The notes under the pieces are model-generated. The model searched no databases. It was not told where the DNA came from and saw only the letters and a list, made by a program, of their open reading frames with translations. The position numbers were made by a program, and so were the translations under genes. Below are positions 1 to 12,473 of a stretch of DNA of 64,000 nucleotides, one piece after another. The first letter of the stretch is position 1. Every line of letters starts with the position of its first letter. Source of the stretch: Rhodanobacter thiooxydans (GTDB lineage Bacteria > Pseudomonadota > Gammaproteobacteria > Xanthomonadales > Rhodanobacteraceae); assembly GCF_030291135.1 (NCBI RefSeq), contig NZ_CP127409.1, forward strand, positions 2,728,001 through 2,792,000. The letters run 5' to 3'.

Positions 1-80
1 GCCTGCAAGCGAGGAGCAGTGCAGGAGCCAGGCCGCCATCAGCTGCCTGCCGAGCGGGATGGACGCGTCAACAAGCGTAT

Positions 81-104
81 GGACGTCTATACGTCTATTG
101 ACGA
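81..104. promoter_or_regulatory. Tandem ACGTCT octamers, candidate operator upstream of a TonB receptor
   Basis: Two adjacent 8-mers, GGACGTCT (81-88) and ATACGTCT (89-96), are followed by a weaker ATTGACGA (97-104). Each of the first two differs by one base from the enterobacterial met box AGACGTCT, and they sit in the tandem 8-bp phase that MetJ uses. They lie about 70 bp upstream of the receptor start. Whether this lineage has MetJ or another regulator with such a site is not known from the window, so the regulator is inference. Confidence 0.35.
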
Positions 105-169
105 CCAATGCGATATGCCACTAACCTGCGGATGTTGCGCCGCAGCACCCCATTATCTGGAGAGTCCCC

Positions 170-2647
<2,478 letters not shown>

Positions 2648-2674
2648 CGGGCCCGGCACCGCCCTGGCAACACG

Positions 2675-2703
2675 CAAAAGCCCCGGCTCGACCGTGGCTT
2701 TTG
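2675..2703 (+). terminator. Terminator-like hairpin after the TonB receptor
   Basis: Inverted repeat CAAAAGCCCCGG / CCGTGGCTTTTG with one mismatch and a 5-base loop. The rightward stem arm ends in TTTTG. It lies 28 bases after the receptor stop codon. Confidence 0.7.
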
Positions 2704-2710
2704 TATGTTG

Positions 2711-2732
2711 CCGGCCGCGAGGCCGGGGCTAC
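2711..2732 (-). repeat. Candidate GTAG-type REP element
   Basis: On the minus strand a GTAG tetranucleotide is followed by a hairpin whose arms are CCGGCC and GGCCGG around a 4-base loop. This is the layout of the GTAG-headed REP sequences known from Stenotrophomonas and Xanthomonas. It lies in the intergenic space between convergent genes, which is the usual REP position. Only one good copy was noticed, so the family assignment is tentative. Confidence 0.4.
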
Positions 2733-2840
2733 GAGCAGAAGGAACAGCAGCGGCACTAGGGCAGCAAGGTGACCCGCTCGACCTCGACTGACTGCCGGAG
2801 TTGGGCGAGCGGTCAGGCCGGGACCAGCCTGACCATCCAG

Positions 2841-2867
2841 AGCGGGTGTCGTCCGGGGACACCCGCT
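2841..2867 (-). terminator. Hairpin after clpB
   Basis: Perfect 10-bp stem AGCGGGTGTC / GACACCCGCT with a 7-base loop, 12 bases past the clpB stop codon. It has no T-tract. Confidence 0.55.
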
Positions 2868-2879
2868 GCACGGACTACC

Positions 2880-5471
2880 TCACGCCTTGCGGAACACCAG
2901 CTGCCCGCCCTCGGCGGCCACCCTCACCGTGTCGCCCGACTGGAAGCGGCCTTCCAGGATCTGCCTCGCCAGCGGATTCTCCAGCTGTTGCTGGATCGCC
3001 CGCTTCAGCGGCCGCGCGCCGTAGACCGGATCGAAACCGACGTTGCCGAGCAGGGTCAGCGCATCGTCGCCCACGTCCAGCTTGAGCTGACGCTCGGCCA
3101 GGCGCTTTTCCAGGTATTCGAGCTGGATCTTCGCGATGGCGCGGATCTGGCTCTTGTCCAGCGGACGGAACACCACGATCTCGTCGAGACGGTTGATGAA
3201 CTCCGGGCGGAAGTGCGCCTGCACCACGCCCATGACCGAGGCCTTCATCTGGGTGTACTGCTCCTCCGCATCGCCGCCGTTTTCCGAGGCATCCTGGATC
3301 ATCTGCGAGCCCAGGTTCGAAGTCATCACGATGACGGTGTTGCGGAAGTCCACGGTGCGGCCCTGGCCGTCGGTAAGGCGGCCGTCGTCCAGCACCTGCA
3401 GCAGGATGTTGAACACGTCCGGATGCGCCTTCTCCACCTCGTCCAGCAGGATCACGCTGTACGGCCGGCGGCGCACGGCTTCGGTCAGGTAGCCGCCTTC
3501 CTCGTAACCGACGTAGCCGGGAGGTGCACCGACCAGGCGCGAGACGGAATGCTTCTCCATGAACTCGCTCATGTCGATACGCACCATCGCGTCGGTGGTG
3601 TCGAACATGAACTCGGCCAGCGCCTTGCACAGCTCGGTCTTGCCCACGCCGGTGGGGCCGAGGAACAAGAACGAGCCGTTCGGCCGGTTCGGGTCAGACA
3701 AGCCGGCACGCGAGCGACGGATCGCATCGGACACCGCGTGCACCGCCTCATCCTGGCCGACCACGCGCTTGTGCAGTTCATCCTCCATGTGCAGCAGCTT
3801 GTCGCGCTCGCCCTCAAGCATCTTGCTGACCGGGATGCCGGTCCAGCGGCTGACCACCTCGGCGATTTCCTCGGCGGTGACCTTGGTCTGCACCAGCTTG
3901 AAGTCCTGCGTCTCGGCGGCCTGCGCCGCGGCGAGCTGCTTCTCCAGCGCCGGCAGCTTGCCGTACTGGAGCTCGCTCATCTTGGCGTAGTCCTGCCGGC
4001 GCTGGGCGGCCTCCAGTTCCTGGTGCGCCTGCTCGATCTGCTCCTTGACCTTGGTCGTGCCCTGCAGCGCGGCCTTCTCCGATTTCCAGATCTCATTCAA
4101 GTCGGAGAACTCGCGTTCGAGTTTCTCGATGTCGGCTTCCAGGTCGGCCAGGCGCTGCTTCGATTCGCTGTCCTTTTCCTTCTTCAGCATCTCGCGCTGG
4201 ATCTTCAGCTGGATCAACCGCCGCTCCAGCCGATCGAGTTCTTCCGGCTTGGAGTCGATCTCCATGCGGATGCGCGAGGCAGCCTCGTCCATCAGGTCGA
4301 TCGCCTTGTCCGGCAGCTGGCGGTCGGCGATGTAGCGATGCGACAGCGTGGCCGCGGCGACGATCGCCGGGTCGGTGATCTCCACGCCGTGATGCACGGC
4401 GTAGCGTTCTTTCAGGCCGCGCAGGATGGCGATGGTGTCCTCGACGGAAGGCTCGCCCACGAACACTTTCTGGAAGCGCCGCTCCAGCGCGGCGTCCTTC
4501 TCGATGTACTTGCGGTATTCGTCCAGGGTGGTAGCGCCGATGCAGTGCAGCTCGCCACGGGCCAGCGCCGGCTTGAGCATGTTGCCGGCGTCCATCGAGC
4601 CCTCGCCCTTGCCGGCGCCGACCATGGTGTGCAGCTCGTCGATGAACAGGATCACCCGGCCTTCCTGCTTCGAAAGATCGCTGAGCACCGCTTTCAGGCG
4701 CTCCTCGAACTCACCGCGGAATTTCGCGCCGGCGATCAGCGCGCCCATATCCAGCGCCAGCACGCGGCGGTCACGCAGGCCCTCGGGCACTTCGCCCTTG
4801 ATGATGCGCTGGGCCAGCCCCTCGACGATCGCGGTCTTGCCCACGCCGGGCTCGCCGATCAGCACCGGGTTGTTCTTGGTGCGCCGCTGCAGCACCTGGA
4901 TGGTGCGGCGAATCTCCTCGTCGCGGCCGATCACCGGATCGAGCTTGTTGCGCTCGGCACGCTCGGTGAGGTCGATGCAGTATTTCTCCAGCGCCTGGCG
5001 CTGTTCCTCGGCGTTCTCACTCTGCACCTTTTCGCCGCCACGCAGCTTGTCGATGGCCGCTTCAAGATTGGCCTTGTTCGCGCCGGCCGCCTTCAGCGCC
5101 GCGCCCAGCTCACCCTTGTCGTCCAGCGCCGCCAGCACGAACAGTTCGCTGGCGATGAACTGGTCGCCGCGCTGCTGCGCCAGCTTGTCGGTGAGGTTGA
5201 GCAGGCGGTTGAGGTCGTTGCCCAGGTTGATATTCCCTTCCTGTCCGCTGACCTTCGGCAAGCGCTCCAGCAGGTCGTTGACGCGCTGGGTCAGCAGCGG
5301 CACGTTGACCTGGGCCTGGGTCAGCAGCGGCGCGGTCGAGCCGCCCTGCTGGCCGAGCAGCGCGGCCATCACGTGTGCCGGTTCGAGCATGTTGTGGTCG
5401 CGGCCCACGGCCAGCGACTGCGCGTCAGCCAGCGCCTGCTGGAAACGCGAGGTGAGCTTGTCCATCCGCAT
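2880..5471 (-). CDS. clpB: ATP-dependent disaggregase ClpB (Hsp104 family)
   Basis: 863-residue cytoplasmic AAA+ chaperone that threads aggregated proteins through its hexameric pore, together with DnaK. Domains in order: N-terminal substrate domain (1-145); first nucleotide-binding domain with Walker A GEPGVGKT near residue 205; the coiled-coil middle domain (about 410-520, rich in E, K, R and L heptads); second nucleotide-binding domain with GPTGVGKT near residue 605; and a small C-terminal domain. The start was set at the ATG giving MRMDKLTS, matching the conserved ClpB N-terminus, with GGGGA about 9 bases upstream; a start 14 codons earlier is less likely. The length fits the family (about 860). 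A sigma-32-type promoter precedes it. It follows pgeF and rluD on the same strand, the same order as in E. coli. Confidence 0.97.
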   Translation of the reverse strand: MRMDKLTSRFQQALADAQSLAVGRDHNMLEPAHVMAALLGQQGGSTAPLLTQAQVNVPLLTQRVNDLLERLPKVSGQEGNINLGNDLNRLLNLTDKLAQQRGDQFIASELFVLAALDDKGELGAALKAAGANKANLEAAIDKLRGGEKVQSENAEEQRQALEKYCIDLTERAERNKLDPVIGRDEEIRRTIQVLQRRTKNNPVLIGEPGVGKTAIVEGLAQRIIKGEVPEGLRDRRVLALDMGALIAGAKFRGEFEERLKAVLSDLSKQEGRVILFIDELHTMVGAGKGEGSMDAGNMLKPALARGELHCIGATTLDEYRKYIEKDAALERRFQKVFVGEPSVEDTIAILRGLKERYAVHHGVEITDPAIVAAATLSHRYIADRQLPDKAIDLMDEAASRIRMEIDSKPEELDRLERRLIQLKIQREMLKKEKDSESKQRLADLEADIEKLEREFSDLNEIWKSEKAALQGTTKVKEQIEQAHQELEAAQRRQDYAKMSELQYGKLPALEKQLAAAQAAETQDFKLVQTKVTAEEIAEVVSRWTGIPVSKMLEGERDKLLHMEDELHKRVVGQDEAVHAVSDAIRRSRAGLSDPNRPNGSFLFLGPTGVGKTELCKALAEFMFDTTDAMVRIDMSEFMEKHSVSRLVGAPPGYVGYEEGGYLTEAVRRRPYSVILLDEVEKAHPDVFNILLQVLDDGRLTDGQGRTVDFRNTVIVMTSNLGSQMIQDASENGGDAEEQYTQMKASVMGVVQAHFRPEFINRLDEIVVFRPLDKSQIRAIAKIQLEYLEKRLAERQLKLDVGDDALTLLGNVGFDPVYGARPLKRAIQQQLENPLARQILEGRFQSGDTVRVAAEGGQLVFRKA

Positions 5472-5529
5472 CGCAATGATCCCCGCAAGAGATGAATGGT
5501 TCTGGCGGGCCACGCCGCCACTGCCCGCT

Positions 5530-5558
5530 TAAATGCGGACTGTGGCAGGTGATTCAAG
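5530..5558 (-). promoter_or_regulatory. Sigma-32-type heat-shock promoter of clpB
   Basis: On the minus strand CTTGAAT (5552-5558) is followed, after 13 bases, by CCGCATTTA (5530-5538). The heat-shock consensus is CTTGAAA, 13-17 bases, then CCCCATNTA, so each element has a single mismatch. The distance to the clpB start leaves a 5' leader of roughly 50 bases. Confidence 0.75.
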
Positions 5559-5602
5559 CAAGCGGCGTGAAAGGCCGGGCCGGTCGGGGCAGCAACGGAA
5601 AA

Positions 5603-6352
5603 TCAGGCGTGGTCCAGCCACACCAGGCTGGCGAAGCGGCCGCTGCGGGCGCCGTCGCGTCGGTAGGAATAGAAGCGCGGATCGGCCAGCGTGTCGAAAC
5701 CGCCGCCATGGATACGCTGAATGCCGGCAGCCTGCAGCCGGCGCCGCGCCAGGGCGGCGAGGTCACACAGCCAGTGTCCGGCACGGGTGGCCACGAAGCA
5801 GTCCGCGGCACCGGCATCGGCTGCCACGAAGGCGCTGCGCACCTCCTCACCCACCTCGTAGGAAGCCGCGCCGATGCACGGCCCCAGCCATGCCAGCAGG
5901 CGCGCCGGCGGAGTTTGCAGCTGGGTCAGCGTGGCCTCCAGTACGCCGGCGGCCAGCCCGCGCCAGCCCGCGTGGGCCGCGCCGATCTCGCTGCCGTCGT
6001 CGGCACAGAACAGCACCGGCAGGCAGTCGGCGGTGAGAATGGCCAGCACCGTGCCGGGAATGTGCGACACCACCGCATCCGCCTGCGGCTCGTCCGCGCT
6101 GGGCAGCGGCCCCAGTTCGGCCACGCCGGTGCCATGCACCTGGCGCAGCCAGCGCGGTACCGACGGCAGCCGCAACGCCTGCTGCAGCGCGCTGCGGTTG
6201 GACTGCACCACGTCGACGTCGTCGCCGCTGCGCAGGCCGAGGTTGAAACGATCGAACGGCTGCGCCGAGATGCCCGGCCCCTGCCGCGTGGTGATCGCCG
6301 CGTGGACCCGGGCCGGGGCCGGCCAGTCGGGAAAGATCCAGGTATCGGTCAT
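5603..6352 (-). CDS. pgeF: Purine nucleoside phosphorylase / multicopper-polyphenol-oxidase family protein YfiH
   Basis: 249-residue protein of the DUF152/YfiH family (LACC1-like), reported as a zinc-dependent purine nucleoside phosphorylase and as an editing factor in peptidoglycan synthesis. The conserved metal ligands are visible as the His of QVHG (about residue 72), the Cys of TADCLPV and the His of AHAGWRG. The start at MTDTWIF has GAG a few bases upstream. A start 19 codons earlier would translate the GGGATTC heptamer repeats (IPNPQSRIPNP), so it is rejected. It sits between rluD and clpB, its standard place in gammaproteobacteria, 86 bases after rluD. Confidence 0.92.
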   Translation of the reverse strand: MTDTWIFPDWPAPARVHAAITTRQGPGISAQPFDRFNLGLRSGDDVDVVQSNRSALQQALRLPSVPRWLRQVHGTGVAELGPLPSADEPQADAVVSHIPGTVLAILTADCLPVLFCADDGSEIGAAHAGWRGLAAGVLEATLTQLQTPPARLLAWLGPCIGAASYEVGEEVRSAFVAADAGAADCFVATRAGHWLCDLAALARRRLQAAGIQRIHGGGFDTLADPRFYSYRRDGARSGRFASLVWLDHA

Positions 6353-6358
6353 TTTCTC

Positions 6359-6393
6359 GGGATTCGGGATTCGGGATTGGGGATTGGGGATTC
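6359..6393. repeat. GGGATTS heptanucleotide tandem repeat
   Basis: Five consecutive 7-base units: GGGATTC twice, GGGATTG twice, then GGGATTC. They fill most of the 86-base gap between rluD and pgeF, just upstream of the pgeF ribosome site. Confidence 0.9.
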
Positions 6394-6438
6394 GGAAAGC
6401 ATCGCACAAGCACCGGCGGCGTTCCTTGGCGCCTGCCC

Positions 6439-7413
6439 TCAGTAGTGATCCGAACCGTGTTCAGCCAGATCCGCGCGCAACGCCTCGATCAGCGCCTGCT
6501 GGTCGGCCGGCCGCTGCGCTTCGAACGACAGCGCCTCGCCGGTGGCCGGGTGGATGAACGACAGCTTTTCGGCGTGCAGCGCCTGCCGGCGGAAACCACG
6601 CAGGGTGGCAGCCAGTTCCGCGGTGGCGCCCTTGGGCAGCTTCAGGCCACCGCCGTACAACGGGTCGCCCACCAGCGGGTGGCCGATATGGGTCAGGTGC
6701 ACGCGGATCTGGTGGGTGCGACCGGTCTCCAGCTGGCACTGCAGCAGGCTGTGCGCCCGGAAACGCTCGCGCAGGCGGTAATGGGTCACCGCGCGCTTGC
6801 CGTCTTCCTCGTCGCGCACCGCCTGGCGCAGGCGGTCGCCCATGCTGCGGCCGATCGGCGCATCCACCGTGCCGCCGGCCACCAGCGTGCCCAGCACCAC
6901 CGCCTCGTACTGGCGCTCCACTTCGTGGCGCGACAGCAGGTCGACCAGCGCGGTGTACGTCGGCAGCGTCCGCGCCACCACCATCAGGCCGGAGGTGTCC
7001 TTGTCCAGCCGGTGCACGATGCCGGCCCGCGGCAGCTCGGCCAGCTTCGGGTCGTGGTGCAGCAGCGCGTTCAGCAGGGTGCCGGCCGGGTTGCCGGCGC
7101 CGGGGTGGACGACCAGCCCGGCCGGCTTGTTCAGCACCAGCAGGTGCGCGTCCTCGTGCACCACGTTCAGCGCGATGTCCTCCGGCGCGCTGGACACCTC
7201 GTTTTCCAGCTCGACCTGCAGGCAGACCTGCTCGCCGCCCCGCAGCAGCTGCCGCGGCGGCGCCTGCACGCCGTCCAGGGTCACCGCGCCGGACTTGATC
7301 CAGCCGCTGAGCCGCGAACGCGAATAATCGGGGAACATCTCGGCCAGCGCCTGGTCGAACCTGCGTCCCGCCGCGGCCCGCGGCACCTCCGCCTCGTGCC
7401 GGATCGTGGTCAT
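6439..7413 (-). CDS. rluD: 23S rRNA pseudouridine synthase RluD
   Basis: 324-residue RluA-family pseudouridine synthase that modifies helix 69 of 23S rRNA (U1911, U1915 and U1917 in E. coli numbering). An S4 RNA-binding domain occupies about residues 15-75. The catalytic domain follows, with the signature [12 protein letters not shown] near residue 135; its first aspartate is the catalytic nucleophile. [10 protein letters not shown] (about 232-241) is the second conserved motif. The length is typical of RluD (326 in E. coli). It is divergent from bamD, as in E. coli, and followed by pgeF and clpB. The promoter must lie in the 71 bases shared with bamD. Confidence 0.95.
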   Translation of the reverse strand: MTTIRHEAEVPRAAAGRRFDQALAEMFPDYSRSRLSGWIKSGAVTLDGVQAPPRQLLRGGEQVCLQVELENEVSSAPEDIALNVVHEDAHLLVLNKPAGLVVHPGAGNPAGTLLNALLHHDPKLAELPRAGIVHRLDKDTSGLMVVARTLPTYTALVDLLSRHEVERQYEAVVLGTLVAGGTVDAPIGRSMGDRLRQAVRDEEDGKRAVTHYRLRERFRAHSLLQCQLETGRTHQIRVHLTHIGHPLVGDPLYGGGLKLPKGATAELAATLRGFRRQALHAEKLSFIHPATGEALSFEAQRPADQQALIEALRADLAEHGSDHY

Positions 7414-7484
7414 GCCGGCCTCCGCGGGCGGTGGCCGGTTTCGGCTATCATGCCTTTTCGCTCAAACATCCGAATTCTTTCCTT

Positions 7485-8351
7485 ATGCGCCCAACAATCG
7501 ACTCGCCCAAGCTGCCGATGCCCAAATTGCCCGTTCTGAAAGTGCTTGTGGTGCTGGCGCTCGTCACGTCGATGAGCGCATGTTCGATGTTCAAGTCGAA
7601 AAAGGACACCATCGACACGATGCCGCTGGTCGCGCTGTATGACAACGCGCACGACTCGCTGCAAAACGCCGACTATGCGGCCGCCAGCAAGGCCTACCAG
7701 CGCCTGATCGCGCGTTTCCCGTCGGGCGAATACAACGAGCAGGCCCAACTCGAGCTGGCCTATGCACAGTACAAGGACAACCAGCCGGATGATGCCTTGT
7801 CGACCGTGAACCGCTTCATCAAGACCTATCCGACCAACAAGCATGTCGATTATGCCTATTACCTGCGCGGCCTGATCAATTTTGATCGCACCAGCGGCGT
7901 GATCGAGCGCTACATCAACCGCGAAGGCTCGCAGGCGCGCCGCGACCAGGGCTACAACCTGCAGTCGTTCGACGACTTCTCCGAGCTGTCGCGCCGCTTC
8001 CCGGACAGCGCCTACACCGCCGACGCGCGCCAGCGCATGATCTACCTGCGCAACATCCTGGCCCAGTACGAGATCAACGTGGCCGAGTTCTACCTGCGCA
8101 ACAAGGCCTATGTCGCTGCCGCCGACCGCGCGCAGTACGTGATCGAGCACTACCAGCAGGCTCCGCAGACCGGCGACGCGCTGGCCATCCTCACCCGCAG
8201 CTACCTGGCGCTTGACCAGAAGACCCTGGCCGACCAGAGCCGCCAGGTGCTGGCGCTGAACTACCCGAACCACCCGTACCTGAGCGATGCCAGGTGGCCG
8301 CATGCGCCGTCCACGCTGCGCAAGATGGTGCCGTTCTCGGGGCACCACTGA
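7485..8351 (+). CDS. bamD: Outer-membrane assembly lipoprotein BamD
   Basis: 288-residue lipoprotein component of the BAM complex, which inserts beta-barrel proteins into the outer membrane. A hydrophobic signal segment ends in the lipobox SMSAC, so the mature protein begins at the cysteine. TPR-like repeats follow (YAAASKAYQRLIARFP; AQLELAYAQYKDNQPDDAL; LSRRFPDSAYTADARQRM), as in ComL/YfiO. Two in-frame starts are possible, 7485 and 7518. The second gives a more compact 22-residue lipoprotein signal, and neither has a clear Shine-Dalgarno. TATCAT at 7445-7450 is a possible -10 element. It is divergent from rluD and is essential in E. coli. The large TonB receptors in this window would depend on this machinery. 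Confidence 0.93.
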   Translation: MRPTIDSPKLPMPKLPVLKVLVVLALVTSMSACSMFKSKKDTIDTMPLVALYDNAHDSLQNADYAAASKAYQRLIARFPSGEYNEQAQLELAYAQYKDNQPDDALSTVNRFIKTYPTNKHVDYAYYLRGLINFDRTSGVIERYINREGSQARRDQGYNLQSFDDFSELSRRFPDSAYTADARQRMIYLRNILAQYEINVAEFYLRNKAYVAAADRAQYVIEHYQQAPQTGDALAILTRSYLALDQKTLADQSRQVLALNYPNHPYLSDARWPHAPSTLRKMVPFSGHH

Positions 8352-8370
8352 GCCCACGCGTCGCATGACG

Positions 8371-8402
8371 GAAAAGGCCGGCGAGTGATCGTCGGCCTTT
8401 TC
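8371..8402. terminator. Bidirectional terminator between bamD and nadE
   Basis: Perfect 10-bp stem GAAAAGGCCG / CGGCCTTTTC with a 12-base loop. It carries T-runs in both directions and serves the two convergent genes. Confidence 0.85.
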
Positions 8403-8411
8403 TGTGGCGAC

Positions 8412-10043
8412 TCAACGCCAGCCGGAAGTGATGGGATAGCGTCTTTCGCGGCCGAATGCGCGGGTGGTCACGCGCGGCCCCGGCGCCGACTGCCGGCGCT
8501 TGAACTCGTTCAGCAGCACCAGCCGCACCACGCGGCGCACCACGTCGGCAGGGAAACCCTGCGCCACGATCTCCGCCTGCGACTGCTCACGCTCGATGAA
8601 GCGTTCGAGGATCGCGTCCAGCTCGTCATACGGCGGCAGCGAATCCTGATCGGTCTGGTTGTCGCGCAGTTCGGCCGAAGGCGGGCGGTCGATCACCGCC
8701 GGCGGAATCGGTTCGGCTTCGCCGGCACGCACTGCCTGTGCATTGCGCCAGCGCGCCAGCTGGTACACCACGGTCTTGTAGACATCCTTCAGCGGCGCAT
8801 AGGCGCCGCACATGTCGCCGTACAGCGTGCAATAGCCGACCGCCATCTCGCTCTTGTTGCCGGTCGCCAGCAGCAGCCGGCCATGCTTGTTGGACAGTGC
8901 CATCAGCATCGTGCCGCGGGTGCGCGACTGCAGGTTTTCCTCGGTGGTGTCGGCTGCCTTGCCGGCGAACGTCGGGGTCAGCGCCGCCACGAACGACTGG
9001 CAGGTCGGCTCGATGTCGATCACGTGGTAATCCACGCCCAGCCGTTCCGCCTGGGCGCGCGCGCCGTCCAGCGACAACTGCGAGGTGTAGCGGGTGGGCA
9101 TCATCACCGCGGTGACCCGCTGCGCGCCCAGCGCATCGACCGCCAGCGCCAGCGTCAGCGCAGAGTCGATGCCGCCGGACAGGCCCAGCAGCACGCCGCC
9201 GAAGCCGTTCTTGTCGATGTAGTCGCGGGTGCCGCGCACCAGCGCGGCGTACAGCGTCGCCTCCAGCGAGGCGTCGGCGGCGACCGGCCAGTCCTGCGCC
9301 GACAAGCTGTGCGTGGCCGGATCGAACTCGGCCCACAGCAGCGCATCGACGAAGGCCGGCGCACGCGCGGCGATCGCGCCATCGCCGTTCACCAGCAGCG
9401 AGCCGCCGTCGTAGACCACCTCGTCCTGCCCGCCGACCAGGTTGAGGTAGGCGAGCGCGCAGCCGGTTTCGCGCGCCCGTGCCTGCAGCACGGTCTCGCG
9501 CTCGGCCTGTTTCGCGCCGTCCCACGGCGAGGCGTTGATCACCAGCAGCAGTTCCGCGCCCGCGGCCGCGGCCTGCGCGGCGGGCTCCGGCTGCCACACG
9601 TCCTCACAGATCAGAAACCCCACCCGCACCCCGTCGACCACCGCGGTGGTCGACTCGTGGCCAGGGCGGAAATAGCGCTTGTCGTCGAAGACGCCATAGT
9701 TCGGCAACACCTGCTTGTGCGCGGTGCAGTCCACCCGGCCGTCGCGCAGCAGGCTGGCCGCGTTGAACACCTCGCCCTCGCTGTGCGGATGGCCGAGCAG
9801 GGCCGCGACACCGTCGGTCGCCGCCGCCAGCGCGGCCAGTTCGCTGTCACAGGCGGCCAGGAAGCTCGGCCGCAGCAGCAGGTCTTCCGGCGGGTAGCCG
9901 GACAGGGTCAGCTCGGGAAACGCCACCAGTGCGGCGCCGCCGGCGCGCGCCTGCGCGATCAGCTCGCGGGCTTTCGCGGCATTCGCCGCCACCGCACCGA
10001 CCGGAAAATCGAATTGGGCCAGCGCCATGCGCAGCTTTGCCAT
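8412..10043 (-). CDS. nadE: Glutamine-dependent NAD+ synthetase
   Basis: 543-residue two-domain enzyme that amidates nicotinic acid adenine dinucleotide to NAD+, using ammonia released from glutamine. The N-terminal nitrilase-type glutaminase domain (1 to about 255) shows the Glu-Lys-Cys triad: E of FPEL (about 44), K in the HKQVLPNYG / DKRYF region, and C of ICEDVW (about 146). The C-terminal synthetase domain carries the ATP-binding P-loop SGGIDSA near residue 287 and NKSEMAVGY downstream. The ATG at 10043 has GGAAG at good spacing. Glutamine-using NadE is the form common in Xanthomonadales, unlike the short ammonia-dependent E. coli enzyme. It lies downstream of sucD behind a strong hairpin, so it probably has its own promoter or depends on read-through. 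Confidence 0.96.
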   Translation of the reverse strand: MAKLRMALAQFDFPVGAVAANAAKARELIAQARAGGAALVAFPELTLSGYPPEDLLLRPSFLAACDSELAALAAATDGVAALLGHPHSEGEVFNAASLLRDGRVDCTAHKQVLPNYGVFDDKRYFRPGHESTTAVVDGVRVGFLICEDVWQPEPAAQAAAAGAELLLVINASPWDGAKQAERETVLQARARETGCALAYLNLVGGQDEVVYDGGSLLVNGDGAIAARAPAFVDALLWAEFDPATHSLSAQDWPVAADASLEATLYAALVRGTRDYIDKNGFGGVLLGLSGGIDSALTLALAVDALGAQRVTAVMMPTRYTSQLSLDGARAQAERLGVDYHVIDIEPTCQSFVAALTPTFAGKAADTTEENLQSRTRGTMLMALSNKHGRLLLATGNKSEMAVGYCTLYGDMCGAYAPLKDVYKTVVYQLARWRNAQAVRAGEAEPIPPAVIDRPPSAELRDNQTDQDSLPPYDELDAILERFIEREQSQAEIVAQGFPADVVRRVVRLVLLNEFKRRQSAPGPRVTTRAFGRERRYPITSGWR

Positions 10044-10064
10044 GAACTTCCTGCTCCGGAAACG

Positions 10065-10094
10065 ACGAAGGCCGCGACGAATCGCGGCCTTCGT
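10065..10094 (-). terminator. Strong hairpin between sucD and nadE
   Basis: Perfect 13-bp stem ACGAAGGCCGCGA / TCGCGGCCTTCGT with a 4-base loop. On the minus strand, the strand of both flanking genes, the loop reads TTCG, a stable tetraloop. It lies 24 bases past the sucD stop. The T-rich tail (ATTTTAG) is on the plus side, so leftward termination is less certain. Confidence 0.7.
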
Positions 10095-10118
10095 ATTTTA
10101 GAGCACTACCGGGCTGAC

Positions 10119-10991
10119 TTACTTCATCAGCTTGGCGAGCGTCTTGCCCAGGTCGGCCGGCGACTTCACCGTGGTGACACCGGCCTTCTCCAGCGCGGCG
10201 AACTTCGCCGCGGCGGTGCCCTTGCCGCCGGAGATGATCGCACCGGCGTGGCCCATGCGCTTGCCGGCCGGCGCCGAGGCGCCGGCGATGAACGACACCA
10301 CCGGCTTCTTGACGTATTCGCCGATGAACTCGGCGGCGTCTTCCTCGGCGCTGCCGCCGATCTCGCCGACCATGATGATGCCCTCGGTCTGCGGGTCGTC
10401 CTGGAACAACTTCAGGCAGTCGATGAAGTTCAGGCCGTTGATCGGGTCGCCGCCGATGCCGATCACCGTGCTCTGGCCGAGGCCTTCGTTGGTGGTCTGG
10501 AACACTGCTTCATAGGTCAGCGTGCCGGAGCGCGAGACCACGCCGACCCTGCCCTTCTGGTGGATGTGACCGGGCATGATGCCGATCTTGCATTCGCCGG
10601 GGGTGATGATGCCGGGGCAGTTCGGCCCGATCAGCACGATTTCCGGATGCTGCTGCAGCACGTTCTTCACGCGCAGCATGTCCAGCACCGGGATGCCTTC
10701 AGTGATCGCCACGATGGTCTTGATGCCGGCGTCGATCGCTTCAAGGATCGAGTCGGCCGCGAACGGCGGCGGCACGAAGATGACGGAGGCGTCGGCACCG
10801 GTTTCCAGCACCGCTTCATCGACCGAGTTGAACACGGGCAGGCCGATATGCTCGGAGCCGCCCTTGCCCGGGGTCACGCCGCCGACGATCTGGGTGCCGT
10901 AGTCGAGGCACTGTTGTGCGTGGAAGGTGCCCTGCTGGCCGGTGAAACCCTGCACCAGCACCTTGGTGTTCTTGTTGACGAGTACGCTCAT
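10119..10991 (-). CDS. sucD: Succinyl-CoA synthetase, alpha subunit
   Basis: 290-residue alpha subunit of the TCA-cycle enzyme that converts succinyl-CoA to succinate with NDP phosphorylation. The N-terminal CoA-binding Rossmann domain includes [11 protein letters not shown], and the ligase domain carries the phosphohistidine in GHAGAI near residue 247. The length equals that of the E. coli subunit (289). The start has GAGGAG upstream. The gene is 14 bases downstream of sucC, so the two are co-transcribed and translated in equal amounts. The product is cytoplasmic and forms a heterotetramer with SucC. Confidence 0.98.
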   Translation of the reverse strand: MSVLVNKNTKVLVQGFTGQQGTFHAQQCLDYGTQIVGGVTPGKGGSEHIGLPVFNSVDEAVLETGADASVIFVPPPFAADSILEAIDAGIKTIVAITEGIPVLDMLRVKNVLQQHPEIVLIGPNCPGIITPGECKIGIMPGHIHQKGRVGVVSRSGTLTYEAVFQTTNEGLGQSTVIGIGGDPINGLNFIDCLKLFQDDPQTEGIIMVGEIGGSAEEDAAEFIGEYVKKPVVSFIAGASAPAGKRMGHAGAIISGGKGTAAAKFAALEKAGVTTVKSPADLGKTLAKLMK

Positions 10992-11005
10992 GTTTCGATT
11001 GCTCC

Positions 11006-12169
<1,164 letters not shown>

Positions 12170-12473
12170 TCGATACCTCGAGCGAACGGAGAAACGATGG
12201 CGGCCGCACGCGGAACATCGGCGTGGGTCAGGACGGTCGGACGGCGGATGGACGCGCTGCCGGGATGCAGTGCGCCTGCCGGATGGAACCGGCCAAACCG
12301 CGCAACATGGCCGCCTATTTTCGCGGAAGCGGGCGCCGATGGAAAGGGCCGCCTGTCCGGAGCGCCCGCGCAGGCCGTTTCCACGCGCTTTCCGGCATCG
12401 TCACGGCGCCAATCAGCCCGTCTATACTCGCCCCGACCCCCGGAAACGCGCTGACCCATCCCGCACAGGCCGC
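12170..12473. promoter_or_regulatory. Divergent sucC / pilS intergenic region
   Basis: 304 bases without a convincing gene. TATACT at 12423-12428 is a plausible -10 element for pilS, but no good -35 is visible 17 bases upstream. The sucC promoter should also lie here and was not located. Confidence 0.4.

Noticed and set aside
2769-5495. 908-codon plus-strand open frame opposite clpB
   Set aside because: Shadow of clpB caused by strong GC at third positions; no recognisable domain.
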